A stretch of DNA of 64,000 nucleotides from assembly GCA_963704825.1 (NCBI GenBank), contig CAVPHV010000017.1:496001-560000 (forward strand), in the 5' to 3' direction. The translations under genes and the position numbers were made by a program. Under the pieces are notes generated by a model. The model was given only the letters and a program-made list of their open reading frames with translations. It searched no databases and was not told where the DNA came from. Shown piece after piece: positions 16,292 to 23,707 of this stretch (positions within the stretch are counted from its first letter, which is position 1; the number at the start of each line of letters is the position of its first letter). Source of the DNA: CAVPHV01 sp963704825. Its GTDB lineage: Bacteria > Actinomycetota > Acidimicrobiia > Spongiisociales > UBA5794.

Positions 16292-17190
16292 ACACCACCC
16301 ACACGCACCAGTTCCGCGCCGGACGCCGTCATCGCCGGCCGCTTGCGATGGCCCTTGTTCTCGTTCTCGGCTTCATGGTGATCGAGTGGGCGGCGGGAGT
16401 GATGACCGGTTCGTTGTCGCTGATCTCCGATGCCGGCCATATGGCGACCGACGCTCTCGGTCTTGGCATGGCAATGGCGGCCATCGTGTCGGCGGACCGA
16501 GCCGATACGAGCGCGGGCCGCACCTATGGCTTCTACCGATTGGAGATCCTGGCGGCGGCGGCCAACGCCGGGCTGCTGTTGCTCGTCGGGGGCTATGTGC
16601 TGATCGAGGCCGTGCGTCGGTTCCACGAGCCCACCGCGGTGCTGGCCGGGCCGATGCTGCTTGTCGCGGTCGGCGGTCTCGTTGTCAACGTGATCGCGTG
16701 GCGACTGCTGCGGTCCGGGGCCGAGGAATCCATCAACGTCAGGGGCGCCTACTACGAGGTGGTGGCCGACTTGATCGGTTCCATCGGCGTCATTGCGGCT
16801 GCCGTCATCACGATGACGACCGGGTGGCGCTATGCCGATCCGTTGTTCGCGGCGCTGATTGGGCTGTTCATCCTGCCGCGTGCCTGGCAACTCGGGCGCC
16901 AGGCGCTGCGGGTGCTGGTGCAGGCGGCACCCGACGACGTGGACGTTGAGAGCCTCCGGTCGGATCTCTGCGATATCGACGGCGTCGTCGACGTTCACGA
17001 CCTCCACGTGTGGACCCTCACCTCCGAGATGGACGTCGCTACCGTCCATCTGATGACGAGCAGCGGCGTTGCCGTCCACCCGGTGCTCGATCAGGCTCGC
17101 AGTGTGCTGCGCGACTCCTATCGGATTGACCATGCCACCCTCCAGATCGAGCCGGACACTCATGTGGGGTGCTCAGAGGTCGCCTGGTAG
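16288..17190 (+). CDS. Cation diffusion facilitator family metal exporter
   Basis: The 300-residue membrane protein of the CDF/ZnT (CzcD-like) family should expel Zn2+ or another divalent cation in exchange for protons. Six helices are visible. The metal-site residues are SLISDAGHMATD in helix II (HxxxD) and VVADLIGS in helix V. The cytoplasmic C-terminal domain (from about residue 205) contains HVWTLTSEMDVATVHL. The N-terminus has only two His and no His-rich loop. ATG 16288 is the only sensible start: the upstream frame reads the spacer and the antisense of the peptidase gene. Metal specificity is not resolved. Confidence 0.92.
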   Translation: MNTTHTHQFRAGRRHRRPLAMALVLVLGFMVIEWAAGVMTGSLSLISDAGHMATDALGLGMAMAAIVSADRADTSAGRTYGFYRLEILAAAANAGLLLLVGGYVLIEAVRRFHEPTAVLAGPMLLVAVGGLVVNVIAWRLLRSGAEESINVRGAYYEVVADLIGSIGVIAAAVITMTTGWRYADPLFAALIGLFILPRAWQLGRQALRVLVQAAPDDVDVESLRSDLCDIDGVVDVHDLHVWTLTSEMDVATVHLMTSSGVAVHPVLDQARSVLRDSYRIDHATLQIEPDTHVGCSEVAW

Positions 17191-17216
17191 CCGTCCGGAA
17201 GCGGACCTCGGCGGAG

Positions 17217-17222
17217 TAGCCT
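17217..17222 (+). promoter_or_regulatory. -10 box of the YceH-family gene (leaderless)
   Basis: TAGCCT, 8 nt before ATG 17231. Confidence 0.45.
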
Positions 17223-17230
17223 CGCTGTTC

Positions 17231-17914
17231 ATGGAACCCATGGAACCGATGCCGGAGCTCACGTTGGATGCCGGCCAGGCCCGAGTCCTCGGCTGCCTGA
17301 TCGAGAAATCCCGCACCACCCCCGACCAGTACCCGATGTCGCTCAACGGGGTTCGGGTGGCATGCAATCAAGTGTCGAACCGAGATCCGATCGTCGACTA
17401 CTCGGAGGCTGCGGTCGAGCACACCCTGCGCCAACTCTCAGATCAGGGGCTGGCTCGCATGGTCCATCGCCCGGGCGACCGCGTGGTCAAGTATCGGCAC
17501 GCCGCCGACGAGATCTTCGGTCTCAGCGACAAGGAAGTGTCGCTGCTGGCCGTGCTGTTGCTGCGTGGTCCGCAAACGCCGGGCGATTTGCGGCAGCGGA
17601 CCAATCGGTATGTCGAGTTCACCGGGCTCGCCGATGTCGAGGCGACCCTCGAGCAGCTGCGGACCCGCAACGCCGTTGTTCGCCTCGAGCGCCGTCCGGG
17701 CCAGAAGGAGCACCGCTACATGGAGTTGCTCAGCGACCGCGGCACAGGAGATGAGCGGGTTGATGACACCGAGTTCGTTGTCCCGGCGACGGCTCCTGCG
17801 CCGCCGGAGGCTGCGGTGCCCGCAGGGGAGCTGGAGGACCTGCGCGCCGAGATCGACGAACTCAAGGCCCGCTTCGGCCGCCTGCTCGACGCTCTCGGCG
17901 TCGACGACGTGTAG
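17231..17914 (+). CDS. YceH/DUF480 (UPF0502) family protein
   Basis: The 227-residue protein has the DUF480 architecture of two winged-helix-like units: LDAGQARVLGCLIEKSRTTP ... SNRDPIVDYSEAAVEHTLRQL and SDKEVSLLAVLLLRGPQTPG. A C-terminal tail carries a short coiled coil (ELEDLRAEIDELKARFGRLL). The family is conserved, but its role is not established; nucleic-acid binding is suggested by the fold. The start ATG 17231 is preceded by TAGCCT 8 nt upstream, and longer frames read the CDF gene. Its 3' end faces the tautomerase gene 14 nt away. Confidence 0.88.
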   Translation: MEPMEPMPELTLDAGQARVLGCLIEKSRTTPDQYPMSLNGVRVACNQVSNRDPIVDYSEAAVEHTLRQLSDQGLARMVHRPGDRVVKYRHAADEIFGLSDKEVSLLAVLLLRGPQTPGDLRQRTNRYVEFTGLADVEATLEQLRTRNAVVRLERRPGQKEHRYMELLSDRGTGDERVDDTEFVVPATAPAPPEAAVPAGELEDLRAEIDELKARFGRLLDALGVDDV

Positions 17915-17928
17915 GCAGGAGTGCTCGC

Positions 17929-18174
17929 CTAGGCCTCGTCGGCGAAGGGGTTGGGGTAGCCGGGAGACTTGAGCAAGTTCCCCTCGTACTCGAGGATGTC
18001 GGGGCGGTAGACCGCCTCGGGCCAGTCTTCCTTCGAGTAGTCCTCAATCGCAATGGACACTGCGGTTTCGGGCGCAACGGCGATGTCCATGACGTCCCTG
18101 GTTATGGCAGCGGCGAGCGCTTCTTTTTGCTGCTCGGTGCGGCCTTCGTGCATCTTGATGATCACGTGCGGCAT
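17929..18174 (-). CDS. 4-oxalocrotonate tautomerase family protein
   Basis: The 81-residue protein belongs to the tautomerase superfamily: after Met removal it begins PHVIIKMHEGRT, with the catalytic Pro-1. Such proteins form hexamers and tautomerise or dehalogenate small keto-acids. ATG 18174 is preferred over in-frame codons upstream because it places Pro at position 2 and AGGAGAG precedes it. It lies 29 nt after the HEAT-protein gene and is probably co-transcribed. The length is slightly above the classical 62-residue enzyme. Substrate unknown. Confidence 0.87.
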   Translation of the reverse strand: MPHVIIKMHEGRTEQQKEALAAAITRDVMDIAVAPETAVSIAIEDYSKEDWPEAVYRPDILEYEGNLLKSPGYPNPFADEA

Positions 18175-18203
18175 CTCGGCTCTCCTGTGAGTGGTCGCTG
18201 CGC

Positions 18204-19301
18204 TCAATCGTCCCGCAGGACGCGGGCGACCTCAAATCGAACCTGGAAGTCTGGGTCGGTCTCGAGGGACTCGACCAGGGTTCGGCTGGTGTCGAGGCCG
18301 ATGTCACCGAGGGCGCGGACCGCCTTCCAGCGAATCCACGGATCGTCGCTTTGGGTCGCCTGCTCGAATAGCGGCCGCAGGACAGGGTCCTCGGTATCGG
18401 CAGCGGCATCGACGGCGGTGCGGCGTACGATGCGCGATTCGTCCTCGAAGCCGCGACTGATGGCCTCGGACCGGATCACGGGGTCGTCGCACTCCACCAG
18501 CACGGCAACGGCGACCCGGCGGACCCGAGCGTCGTAGGCGCCGAGCGCTGCGGTCAGTCGATTGCGGTCGGCGGGGTCATCGGGGTCGAGCAGGTGGAGT
18601 TCCTCCGGTCTTGCCTCCAGATGGAGATGCCCGGCCTCGTCGAGGAGTTCTTCGCGGGTGCGCTCCGGCGCCGTCGTCGTGGCCCCCTCGTCCCAGTAGA
18701 GCTCGGTGATGAGGGCGAGGAGCGGCTCGAGGCGCAGCTCCCACGACGACGTGGCGCCGATGCCCACTGTGACGAAGTCGCCGGCCACCATCACGTCGGT
18801 CACGTCGGGTTCGGCGAAGAGGCGCTTCACCCTGGGGTCGGTCACCGGGTCGTCATCGGTGCGGCGATACCAGACGCCCGGGGCTGGGACCCCTCCGATG
18901 ATGAACTTGACCTTGCGGGGGTGGGGAGTGGCTTCCGGAACCACCGGACCATCGAAGGCACGGTCGAAGATGGACCCGGTTGCGGTCGACACACCGCCGA
19001 CCCACAGCTCGTAGCGGTCCGCCCGGATGCCGTGGGCAAGGGTGATGCCCCCGCCGAGGTCATGTTCCCACCAGCCGTTCGCCACGTGGGGAACCACAAG
19101 AGCGCTGAGCTGGTCGGCGTCGGCGGCGCCCCACGGCATGGGGGAGAAGAACTGCTTGAGCAGGTTCTTGAATGGCCCCAACGTTTCGTAGGGCAGCGCC
19201 ATGGCCACATCGGAGGTCAGGTACCCCGAGGCGGTAGCCACCAGCTCACGGGCGGCAATCGTGGCTCTGGTTGGATCGAGGTCACCGGGTCGCTGGTCCA
19301 T
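18204..19301 (-). CDS. Nfu_N domain plus HEAT-repeat protein (CvfC/YpgR-like)
   Basis: The 365-residue protein has three parts. Residues 1-130 are unrecognised. Residues about 150-190 (DPRVKRLFAEPDVTDVMVAG, then DFVTVGI) resemble the N-terminal scaffold domain of Nfu/NifU. Residues about 235-365 form HEAT-like helical repeats of about 31 residues (VRRVAVAVLVECDDPVIRSE, IVRRTAVDAAADTEDPVLRP, IRWKAVRALGDIG). The Nfu_N-HEAT combination is known from Staphylococcus CvfC and Bacillus YpgR. A role in protein or iron-sulfur handling is inferred. The iron-sulfur-binding CxxC domain of true Nfu is absent. It sits between a lipoprotein gene (21 nt upstream) and the tautomerase. Confidence 0.78.
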   Translation of the reverse strand: MDQRPGDLDPTRATIAARELVATASGYLTSDVAMALPYETLGPFKNLLKQFFSPMPWGAADADQLSALVVPHVANGWWEHDLGGGITLAHGIRADRYELWVGGVSTATGSIFDRAFDGPVVPEATPHPRKVKFIIGGVPAPGVWYRRTDDDPVTDPRVKRLFAEPDVTDVMVAGDFVTVGIGATSSWELRLEPLLALITELYWDEGATTTAPERTREELLDEAGHLHLEARPEELHLLDPDDPADRNRLTAALGAYDARVRRVAVAVLVECDDPVIRSEAISRGFEDESRIVRRTAVDAAADTEDPVLRPLFEQATQSDDPWIRWKAVRALGDIGLDTSRTLVESLETDPDFQVRFEVARVLRDD

Positions 19302-19322
19302 GCCCCCATGGTGCCAGATCCG

Positions 19323-20192
19323 CTAGCGGTTGTTGCGCTCGATGGTGCCGGTGATCTGAAGCCGGGTCTCGCCCTCGGGCTCGGATTCCTCTCGCAGGAA
19401 GTCGATCGACTGCGGACCGGGGCCGAAGGCGTCGAGTGGGATTACGGCGAGCAGCCACCCATCGCCGGCTTGGTCGAGCACATAGACCGGGAGTTCCTGG
19501 TCGAGGTTCAGCGCCTCAGCCCAGGTGTAGTCGACCCCCGACTTGTTGACCCTGGCCGGTGCCGTCATGGCGCCGTGTCCCCAGTTGACGGTCAGCGCCG
19601 AGATCGAATCGGTGCACTCCGTATCCACCGTCTGGTCCAGGGCGATCGAGCTGGGGAGACGCTGGGCGACCAGCAGGGCGCCATCTTGTTCGAGCAGGAG
19701 GACACCAGGTCCGGCCAGCCAATCAACCTCTGCTTCGAGCGCTTCGGGGTTGGGGAACGATGAGTCGGCGGTACCGACGGCGAATGTCTGGGTACCGGAC
19801 TGCTCGTCGATTGGTGAGGCTACCGGGTCCGACAGGGAATCGCCGAAGCACCGGATCGCCCACGACGCGGTGCCTGGCGCCACGGTGCCCTGCACCGCAG
19901 GGTCGGCCATCTTGCCGACCGACGCCGAGGTGTCGATGGCGTAGTCGAATTCCAGCTCCCGAGGAATGTGGCCCGACCCGGGGAACCGCAACGTCTGGCG
20001 ATAGCCGACATCGAGCACGACGTGGTAGCCGGCAGCGGTGCCGTCGGGTGTGGTAGATGGGATTGATTGGGGGCCGGCGGAGGATTCGATTGAGGGCGGC
20101 GAGGTGGGCTCATTGCCCTCGGTGCAAGCGGCGAACCCAAGGCCAAGCGCCACGATCCCCAAACCAACCGCAACGGATCTGGTCACATACAT
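19323..20192 (-). CDS. Putative lipoprotein
   Basis: The 289-residue protein has a lipoprotein signal peptide (MYVTRSVAVGLGIVALGLGF, lipobox FAAC) and a Ser/Pro/Thr-rich linker. The soluble domain has two or three Cys and no motif I recognise. ATG 20192 is chosen because GGGAGGAACC directly precedes it and the signal peptide starts there. It should be anchored to the outer face of the membrane. It precedes the Nfu_N-HEAT gene by 21 nt and is probably co-transcribed with it and the tautomerase. Function unknown. Confidence 0.72.
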   Translation of the reverse strand: MYVTRSVAVGLGIVALGLGFAACTEGNEPTSPPSIESSAGPQSIPSTTPDGTAAGYHVVLDVGYRQTLRFPGSGHIPRELEFDYAIDTSASVGKMADPAVQGTVAPGTASWAIRCFGDSLSDPVASPIDEQSGTQTFAVGTADSSFPNPEALEAEVDWLAGPGVLLLEQDGALLVAQRLPSSIALDQTVDTECTDSISALTVNWGHGAMTAPARVNKSGVDYTWAEALNLDQELPVYVLDQAGDGWLLAVIPLDAFGPGPQSIDFLREESEPEGETRLQITGTIERNNR

Positions 20193-20247
20193 GGTTCCTC
20201 CCGTGCCATCGTATGACGAACCGAGGTCCATTCCGGGTTCCTCCCTG

Positions 20248-20295
20248 TTCTGGCGTGGCTGCGGCGCGATTTCTGGTACCTCAGCCACGCAAGAA
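20248..20295. repeat. 48-bp palindromic dispersed element, copy B (inverted relative to copy A)
   Basis: Arms TTCTGGCGTGGCT (20248-20260) and AGCCACGCAAGAA (20283-20295), one mismatch. Its reverse complement aligns without gaps to the element at 26053-26100, including the internal AGGTACCAGA. It lies 9 nt after the cimA stop and could also end cimA transcription. Confidence 0.75.
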
Positions 20296-20303
20296 GCGGG
20301 GGG

Positions 20304-21884
20304 TCAGTCTCCGTTGCGGCGCTTCTCTCGCATCAGGCCGATGACGAGGCCCTCGACCACGGCCTTCCAGGAGGCATCGATGATGTTCTCGTGGACGCCG
20401 ACCGTGCCCCAGACCCCGTCGCCATCGGAGTGCTGGCACAAGACTCGAACCCGGGCGCTGGTGCCGTCGGACGAGTCCAGGTCGCGTACCCGGTAGTCGA
20501 CCAGCTTGATGTGGTCGACTTCTGGGTACGCCCACACGAGGGCCGAGCGCAGCGCCCGGTCGAGAGCTGAGACGGGGCCGTCACCCTCTCGGGTCGTGAC
20601 GACGCGTTCGTCGCCGACGTGAACCTTGACGGTTGCCTCGGCCACAACTTCGTCATTTTGGTTCTCGACGAACACCCGGTACGACTCGGGGGCGAAGAAG
20701 TCCTGCTGCCACCCCTGGGTCTCGCGTAGCAGCAGTTCGAATGACCCGTCGGCGGCCTCGAACTGGTAGCCGATGTGCTCGAGCTCCTTGATGCGATCGA
20801 CGACCGCTTGGGCATCCTCGCTCGTGAGTTCGAGCCCCTGGGCTTCGGCCTTGGCGAGGACGGTGGAGCGGCCGGCCAACTCGGAGACGACGACCCTGGT
20901 GCTGTTGCCGATCTCGGCCGGGTCGAGGTGCTCGTAGGCATCCGAGCGACGCGCCAATGCTGAGGTATGGAGTCCCGCCTTGTGGGTGAACGCCGACGCT
21001 CCCACATAGGGGAGGTGGGGGTCGAGGGTGAGGTTGACCAGTTCGGCGAGGTGGTGCGAGACCCTGGTGAGGCGGGGGAGGCGCTCCACCGGGATGGCGT
21101 CGTAGCCCATCTTGAGCGCCAGATTCGGGATCAGCGAGCACAGGTCGGCGTTGCCGGTGCGCTCGCCGTAGCCGTTGATGCAGCCCTGGACCTGGAACAC
21201 CCCGGTGCGCACCGCGGTGAGAGAGTTGGCCACCGCCATCCCGGAATCGTTGTGGAAGTGGCATCCCAAGACGGCATCGGGCACGGCGTCGGTGACCTCG
21301 CCCACGATGCGCTCCACCTCGTCGGAGAGGAAACCGCCGTTGGTGTCGCACAGAACCAGTCGTTCGGCGCCCGCTTCGTGGGCCGCGGTCAGCACGGCGC
21401 GGGCGAAGTCGGGGTTGGAGCGGTACCCGTCGAAGAAGTGCTCGGCGTCGAAGAACACCCTGCGGCCTCGGGAGCGCAGGTACTCGATCGAGTCGGCCAC
21501 CATCGCCACCGCCTCGTTCGGCGTGGTGCGCAGGGCGTGTTCGACGTGATAGTCCCACGACTTGCCGACCAGGCAGATGACGTCGGTGTCGGCGGCGATG
21601 AGGGCGGCGAGTTGTTCGTCCTCGTCGGGGCGGTTCTTGGAGTGACGAGTCGAGCCGAATGCCACCAACGTCGAGTTGGTGAGATCGAGTTCGGTCTTGG
21701 CCCGCTGAAAGAACTCGTCGTCCTTGGGGTTGGCGCCCGGCCACCCACCTTCGACGTAGGCCACCCCGAGGTCGTCGAGCAGGCGGGCAACCTGCAGTTT
21801 GTCGCCGGCGGTCAGCGAAATGCCTTCCTGCTGCGTTCCGTCGCGCAGGGTCGTGTCGTAGATCTCAACTCGTCGGGTGGTCAT
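20304..21884 (-). CDS. cimA: (R)-citramalate synthase
   Basis: Condenses acetyl-CoA with pyruvate to (R)-citramalate, the first step of the threonine-independent isoleucine pathway. The 526-residue protein has an HMGL-like barrel with the start signature IYDTTLRDGTQQEGIS, the metal-site CHFHNDSGMAVANSL, GCINGYGERTGNADL and a C-terminal LeuA-type regulatory domain (about residues 395-526), the usual site of feedback inhibition. The YDTTLRDGTQQEG version is typical of CimA rather than 2-isopropylmalate synthase. ATG 21884 follows GAGGAG by 7 nt; upstream codons read the leader. A leader peptide and terminator precede it. Function assigned by motif, not by measured substrate. Confidence 0.92.
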   Translation of the reverse strand: MTTRRVEIYDTTLRDGTQQEGISLTAGDKLQVARLLDDLGVAYVEGGWPGANPKDDEFFQRAKTELDLTNSTLVAFGSTRHSKNRPDEDEQLAALIAADTDVICLVGKSWDYHVEHALRTTPNEAVAMVADSIEYLRSRGRRVFFDAEHFFDGYRSNPDFARAVLTAAHEAGAERLVLCDTNGGFLSDEVERIVGEVTDAVPDAVLGCHFHNDSGMAVANSLTAVRTGVFQVQGCINGYGERTGNADLCSLIPNLALKMGYDAIPVERLPRLTRVSHHLAELVNLTLDPHLPYVGASAFTHKAGLHTSALARRSDAYEHLDPAEIGNSTRVVVSELAGRSTVLAKAEAQGLELTSEDAQAVVDRIKELEHIGYQFEAADGSFELLLRETQGWQQDFFAPESYRVFVENQNDEVVAEATVKVHVGDERVVTTREGDGPVSALDRALRSALVWAYPEVDHIKLVDYRVRDLDSSDGTSARVRVLCQHSDGDGVWGTVGVHENIIDASWKAVVEGLVIGLMREKRRNGD

Positions 21885-21916
21885 GGGGCGGCTCCTCGGT
21901 AGGGGGCAAAGAGAAA

Positions 21917-21935
21917 CCCTCCGCCGAGCGGAGGG
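21917..21935 (-). terminator. Attenuator terminator of cimA
   Basis: On the minus strand, a perfect 8-bp stem (CCCTCCGC / GCGGAGGG) with a 3-nt loop, followed by TTTCTCTTTG. It lies 32 nt before the cimA ATG and downstream of a leader peptide, so it is a premature terminator rather than the end of an upstream gene. Confidence 0.8.
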
Positions 21936-21969
21936 CAGGAAGGGCACACACGCCTTGCGGCATGTGCGC

Positions 21970-22008
21970 CTACGTAATCTCGATGCGGGTGAGCCCGGTC
22001 GTTGCCAT
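21970..22008 (-). CDS. cimA leader peptide MATTGLTRIEIT
   Basis: A 12-residue ORF, ATG 22008 to TAG 21970, transcribed ahead of cimA. It holds four Thr and two Ile codons plus one Leu, fitting ribosome-mediated attenuation by isoleucine or threonine supply, as in thr/ilv leaders. A promoter with -35 TTGACG and -10 CATACT, 17 nt apart, sits 7 nt before the ATG, so the leader peptide would be leaderless. Between leader and terminator, GGCGCACA and TGTGTGCC can form an upstream hairpin. The attenuation mechanism is inferred. Confidence 0.72.
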   Translation of the reverse strand: MATTGLTRIEIT

Positions 22009-22015
22009 GGCGGGC

Positions 22016-22044
22016 AGTATGACCCAGGCCGGTGAGGGCGTCAA
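22016..22044 (-). promoter_or_regulatory. Promoter of cimA and its leader
   Basis: On the minus strand, TTGACG (22039-22044), a 17-nt spacer and CATACT (22016-22021), 7 nt before the leader-peptide ATG. It has the best -35/-10 pair I found in the window. Confidence 0.7.
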
Positions 22045-22104
22045 TCTCGGGTCGGCACCGCGTCAGACGGGAGCACACCACACCTGACCCCCAGCACCGC
22101 CCTG

Positions 22105-22110
22105 TAGGGT
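22105..22110 (+). promoter_or_regulatory. -10 box of Gfo/Idh/MocA gene (leaderless)
   Basis: TAGGGT, 7 nt before ATG 22118. Confidence 0.5.
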
Positions 22111-22117
22111 GCCTCCC

Positions 22118-23263
22118 ATGGCTAGACCACTCAATATTGCGTTGCTCGGGACCAAGTTCATGGGCAAGGCCCACTCAAACGCCTGGCTCACGGTCGACGC
22201 GTTCTTCTCGGTGCCGCGCTCGCCGGTGCGGCACACCGTCGTTGGCCGAGATGTCGCCGACCTCGAGGAGTTCGCCGACCGGTGGGGTTGGCAGCAGTGG
22301 ACGACCGACTGGAAGGCTGCCGTCACCGACCCCGAGATCGACTTGGTCGACATCGGTACTTCCAACGATGTGCACGCCGAGCAGTCGATTGCCGCCCTCG
22401 AAGCGGGCAAGCACGTGGCTTGCGAGAAGCCCCTGGCCCGCACCCTCGACGAATCCCGCCTGATGGTGCAGGCAGCGAAGGCCAGCAAGGCGCAGACGTT
22501 CGTTTGGTACAACTACCGCCGGGTGCCGGCGGTTGCGCTCGCCCACCAGCTCGTCAAGGAGGGCAGGCTCGGCAGGATCTATCACGTCCGAGCCACCTAC
22601 CTGCAGAGCTGGGGCGGCCCCGACACGCCGCTGCTGTGGCGGTTCCAGTCCAAGGTGGCCGGCAGTGGCGCCCACGGCGACCTCATGGCGCACATCATCG
22701 ACATGGCCCGGTTCGTCACCGGCGACGAGTTCACCGAAGTGACCGGCGCCATCGAGGAGCGCTTCATCAAGGAGCGGCCGCTGGTCGACGACCCCGAGCG
22801 CATGGGCCGCAGCAGCGTGGACGACGCCGTGCTCTTCCTCGGCCGGCTCAAGGGCGGCGCCGTCGCCAGCTTCGAAGCCAGCCGGCTGGCCACCGGGGTG
22901 AAGAACTCGAACCGCATCGAGCTCCACGGAGAGAAAGGCGCCATCCGCTTCAACTTCGAGCGGATGAACGAACTCGAGTACTTCGACGCCGCCGTCGAGC
23001 CGCGCCTCCAGGGGTGGCAGACGATCCAGACCATGCACGACGAGCACCCCTACGCCGCCGACTGGTGGCCCGACGGGCATTGGCTCGGGTACGAGCACAC
23101 CTTCGTGAACCAGGCAGCCGACATCCTGCGGGCGATCTCACGCCGCAAGGTGCTCGTGCCGTTGCCCGACTTCGCCGACGCCTATCAGACGGCACGAGTG
23201 ATGGAGGCCGTCATCCTCTCGGCCCGGAACCGCACCCCGGTGCGCCTCAGCGAGGTGAAGTAG
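22118..23263 (+). CDS. Gfo/Idh/MocA family oxidoreductase
   Basis: NAD(P)-dependent sugar or inositol dehydrogenase-like protein of 381 residues. It has an N-terminal Rossmann fold (IALLGTKFMGKAHSNAW) and the family motif CEKPLART near residue 108. The C-terminal alpha/beta domain contains SGAHGDLMAHIIDMARFVTG, with the HxxD-type catalytic region. A GTG at 22109 is in frame, but ATG 22118 is preferred because TAGGGT sits 7 nt before it. The next gene (GlcG-like) begins 2 nt after the stop. The family spans many substrates; a sugar or sugar-derived polyol is likely. Confidence 0.9.
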   Translation: MARPLNIALLGTKFMGKAHSNAWLTVDAFFSVPRSPVRHTVVGRDVADLEEFADRWGWQQWTTDWKAAVTDPEIDLVDIGTSNDVHAEQSIAALEAGKHVACEKPLARTLDESRLMVQAAKASKAQTFVWYNYRRVPAVALAHQLVKEGRLGRIYHVRATYLQSWGGPDTPLLWRFQSKVAGSGAHGDLMAHIIDMARFVTGDEFTEVTGAIEERFIKERPLVDDPERMGRSSVDDAVLFLGRLKGGAVASFEASRLATGVKNSNRIELHGEKGAIRFNFERMNELEYFDAAVEPRLQGWQTIQTMHDEHPYAADWWPDGHWLGYEHTFVNQAADILRAISRRKVLVPLPDFADAYQTARVMEAVILSARNRTPVRLSEVK

Positions 23264-23265
23264 CC

Positions 23266-23655
23266 ATGCGCCATGCCGATGCCACCCGAGTTGTCGAGGC
23301 GATCCGGGCCGAATTGGAGCGAAGCGGCGGCGGGGCTGCGGTTGCCGTGGTCGACACCCACGGGGAACTCGTCGCCTTCGTGCGGACCGACGGCTGCCCC
23401 CTCCCATCTATCGCCAATGCGATGAACAAGGCCTACACCGCCGCCCGCGAGCGGATCACCAGCGAGGAACTCGGTCGGCGGTCGCGCCAAGAGGGCTTCC
23501 CGATGACCAACTACGGCGACCTGCGTTACATCTCGTGGGGCGGCGGCGTACCCATCGTCAGCGACGGCGAGGTGATCGGCGCCGTAGGTGTGAGCGGTCT
23601 GCCCGAAGCCGAGGACATTGCGCTCGCCACCATGGGGGCGCGACTCGTCTCGTGA
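23266..23655 (+). CDS. GlcG/HbpS-like (DUF336) protein
   Basis: The 129-residue protein of the heme-degrading/GlcG domain family shows AVAVVDTHGELVAFVRTDG, ANAMNKAYTAA and a C-terminal VSDGEVIGAVGVSG stretch. Family members include GlcG of glycolate loci and HbpS, a redox- and haem-responsive protein; the biochemical role varies. It follows the Gfo/Idh/MocA gene after 2 nt, so it is probably co-translated and may serve the same catabolic pathway. No signal peptide is visible. Confidence 0.85.
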   Translation: MRHADATRVVEAIRAELERSGGGAAVAVVDTHGELVAFVRTDGCPLPSIANAMNKAYTAARERITSEELGRRSRQEGFPMTNYGDLRYISWGGGVPIVSDGEVIGAVGVSGLPEAEDIALATMGARLVS

Positions 23656-23661
23656 ACGCGA

Positions 23662-23688
23662 GAACGGCGCCGCAGCGCGGCGCCGTTC
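23662..23688. terminator. Bidirectional terminator hairpin
   Basis: Perfect 11-bp stem (GAACGGCGCCG / CGGCGCCGTTC) with a 5-nt loop between the convergent GlcG-like and lipoprotein genes. Confidence 0.7.
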
Positions 23689-23707
23689 ACGACATCTCTG
23701 TGGGGGA

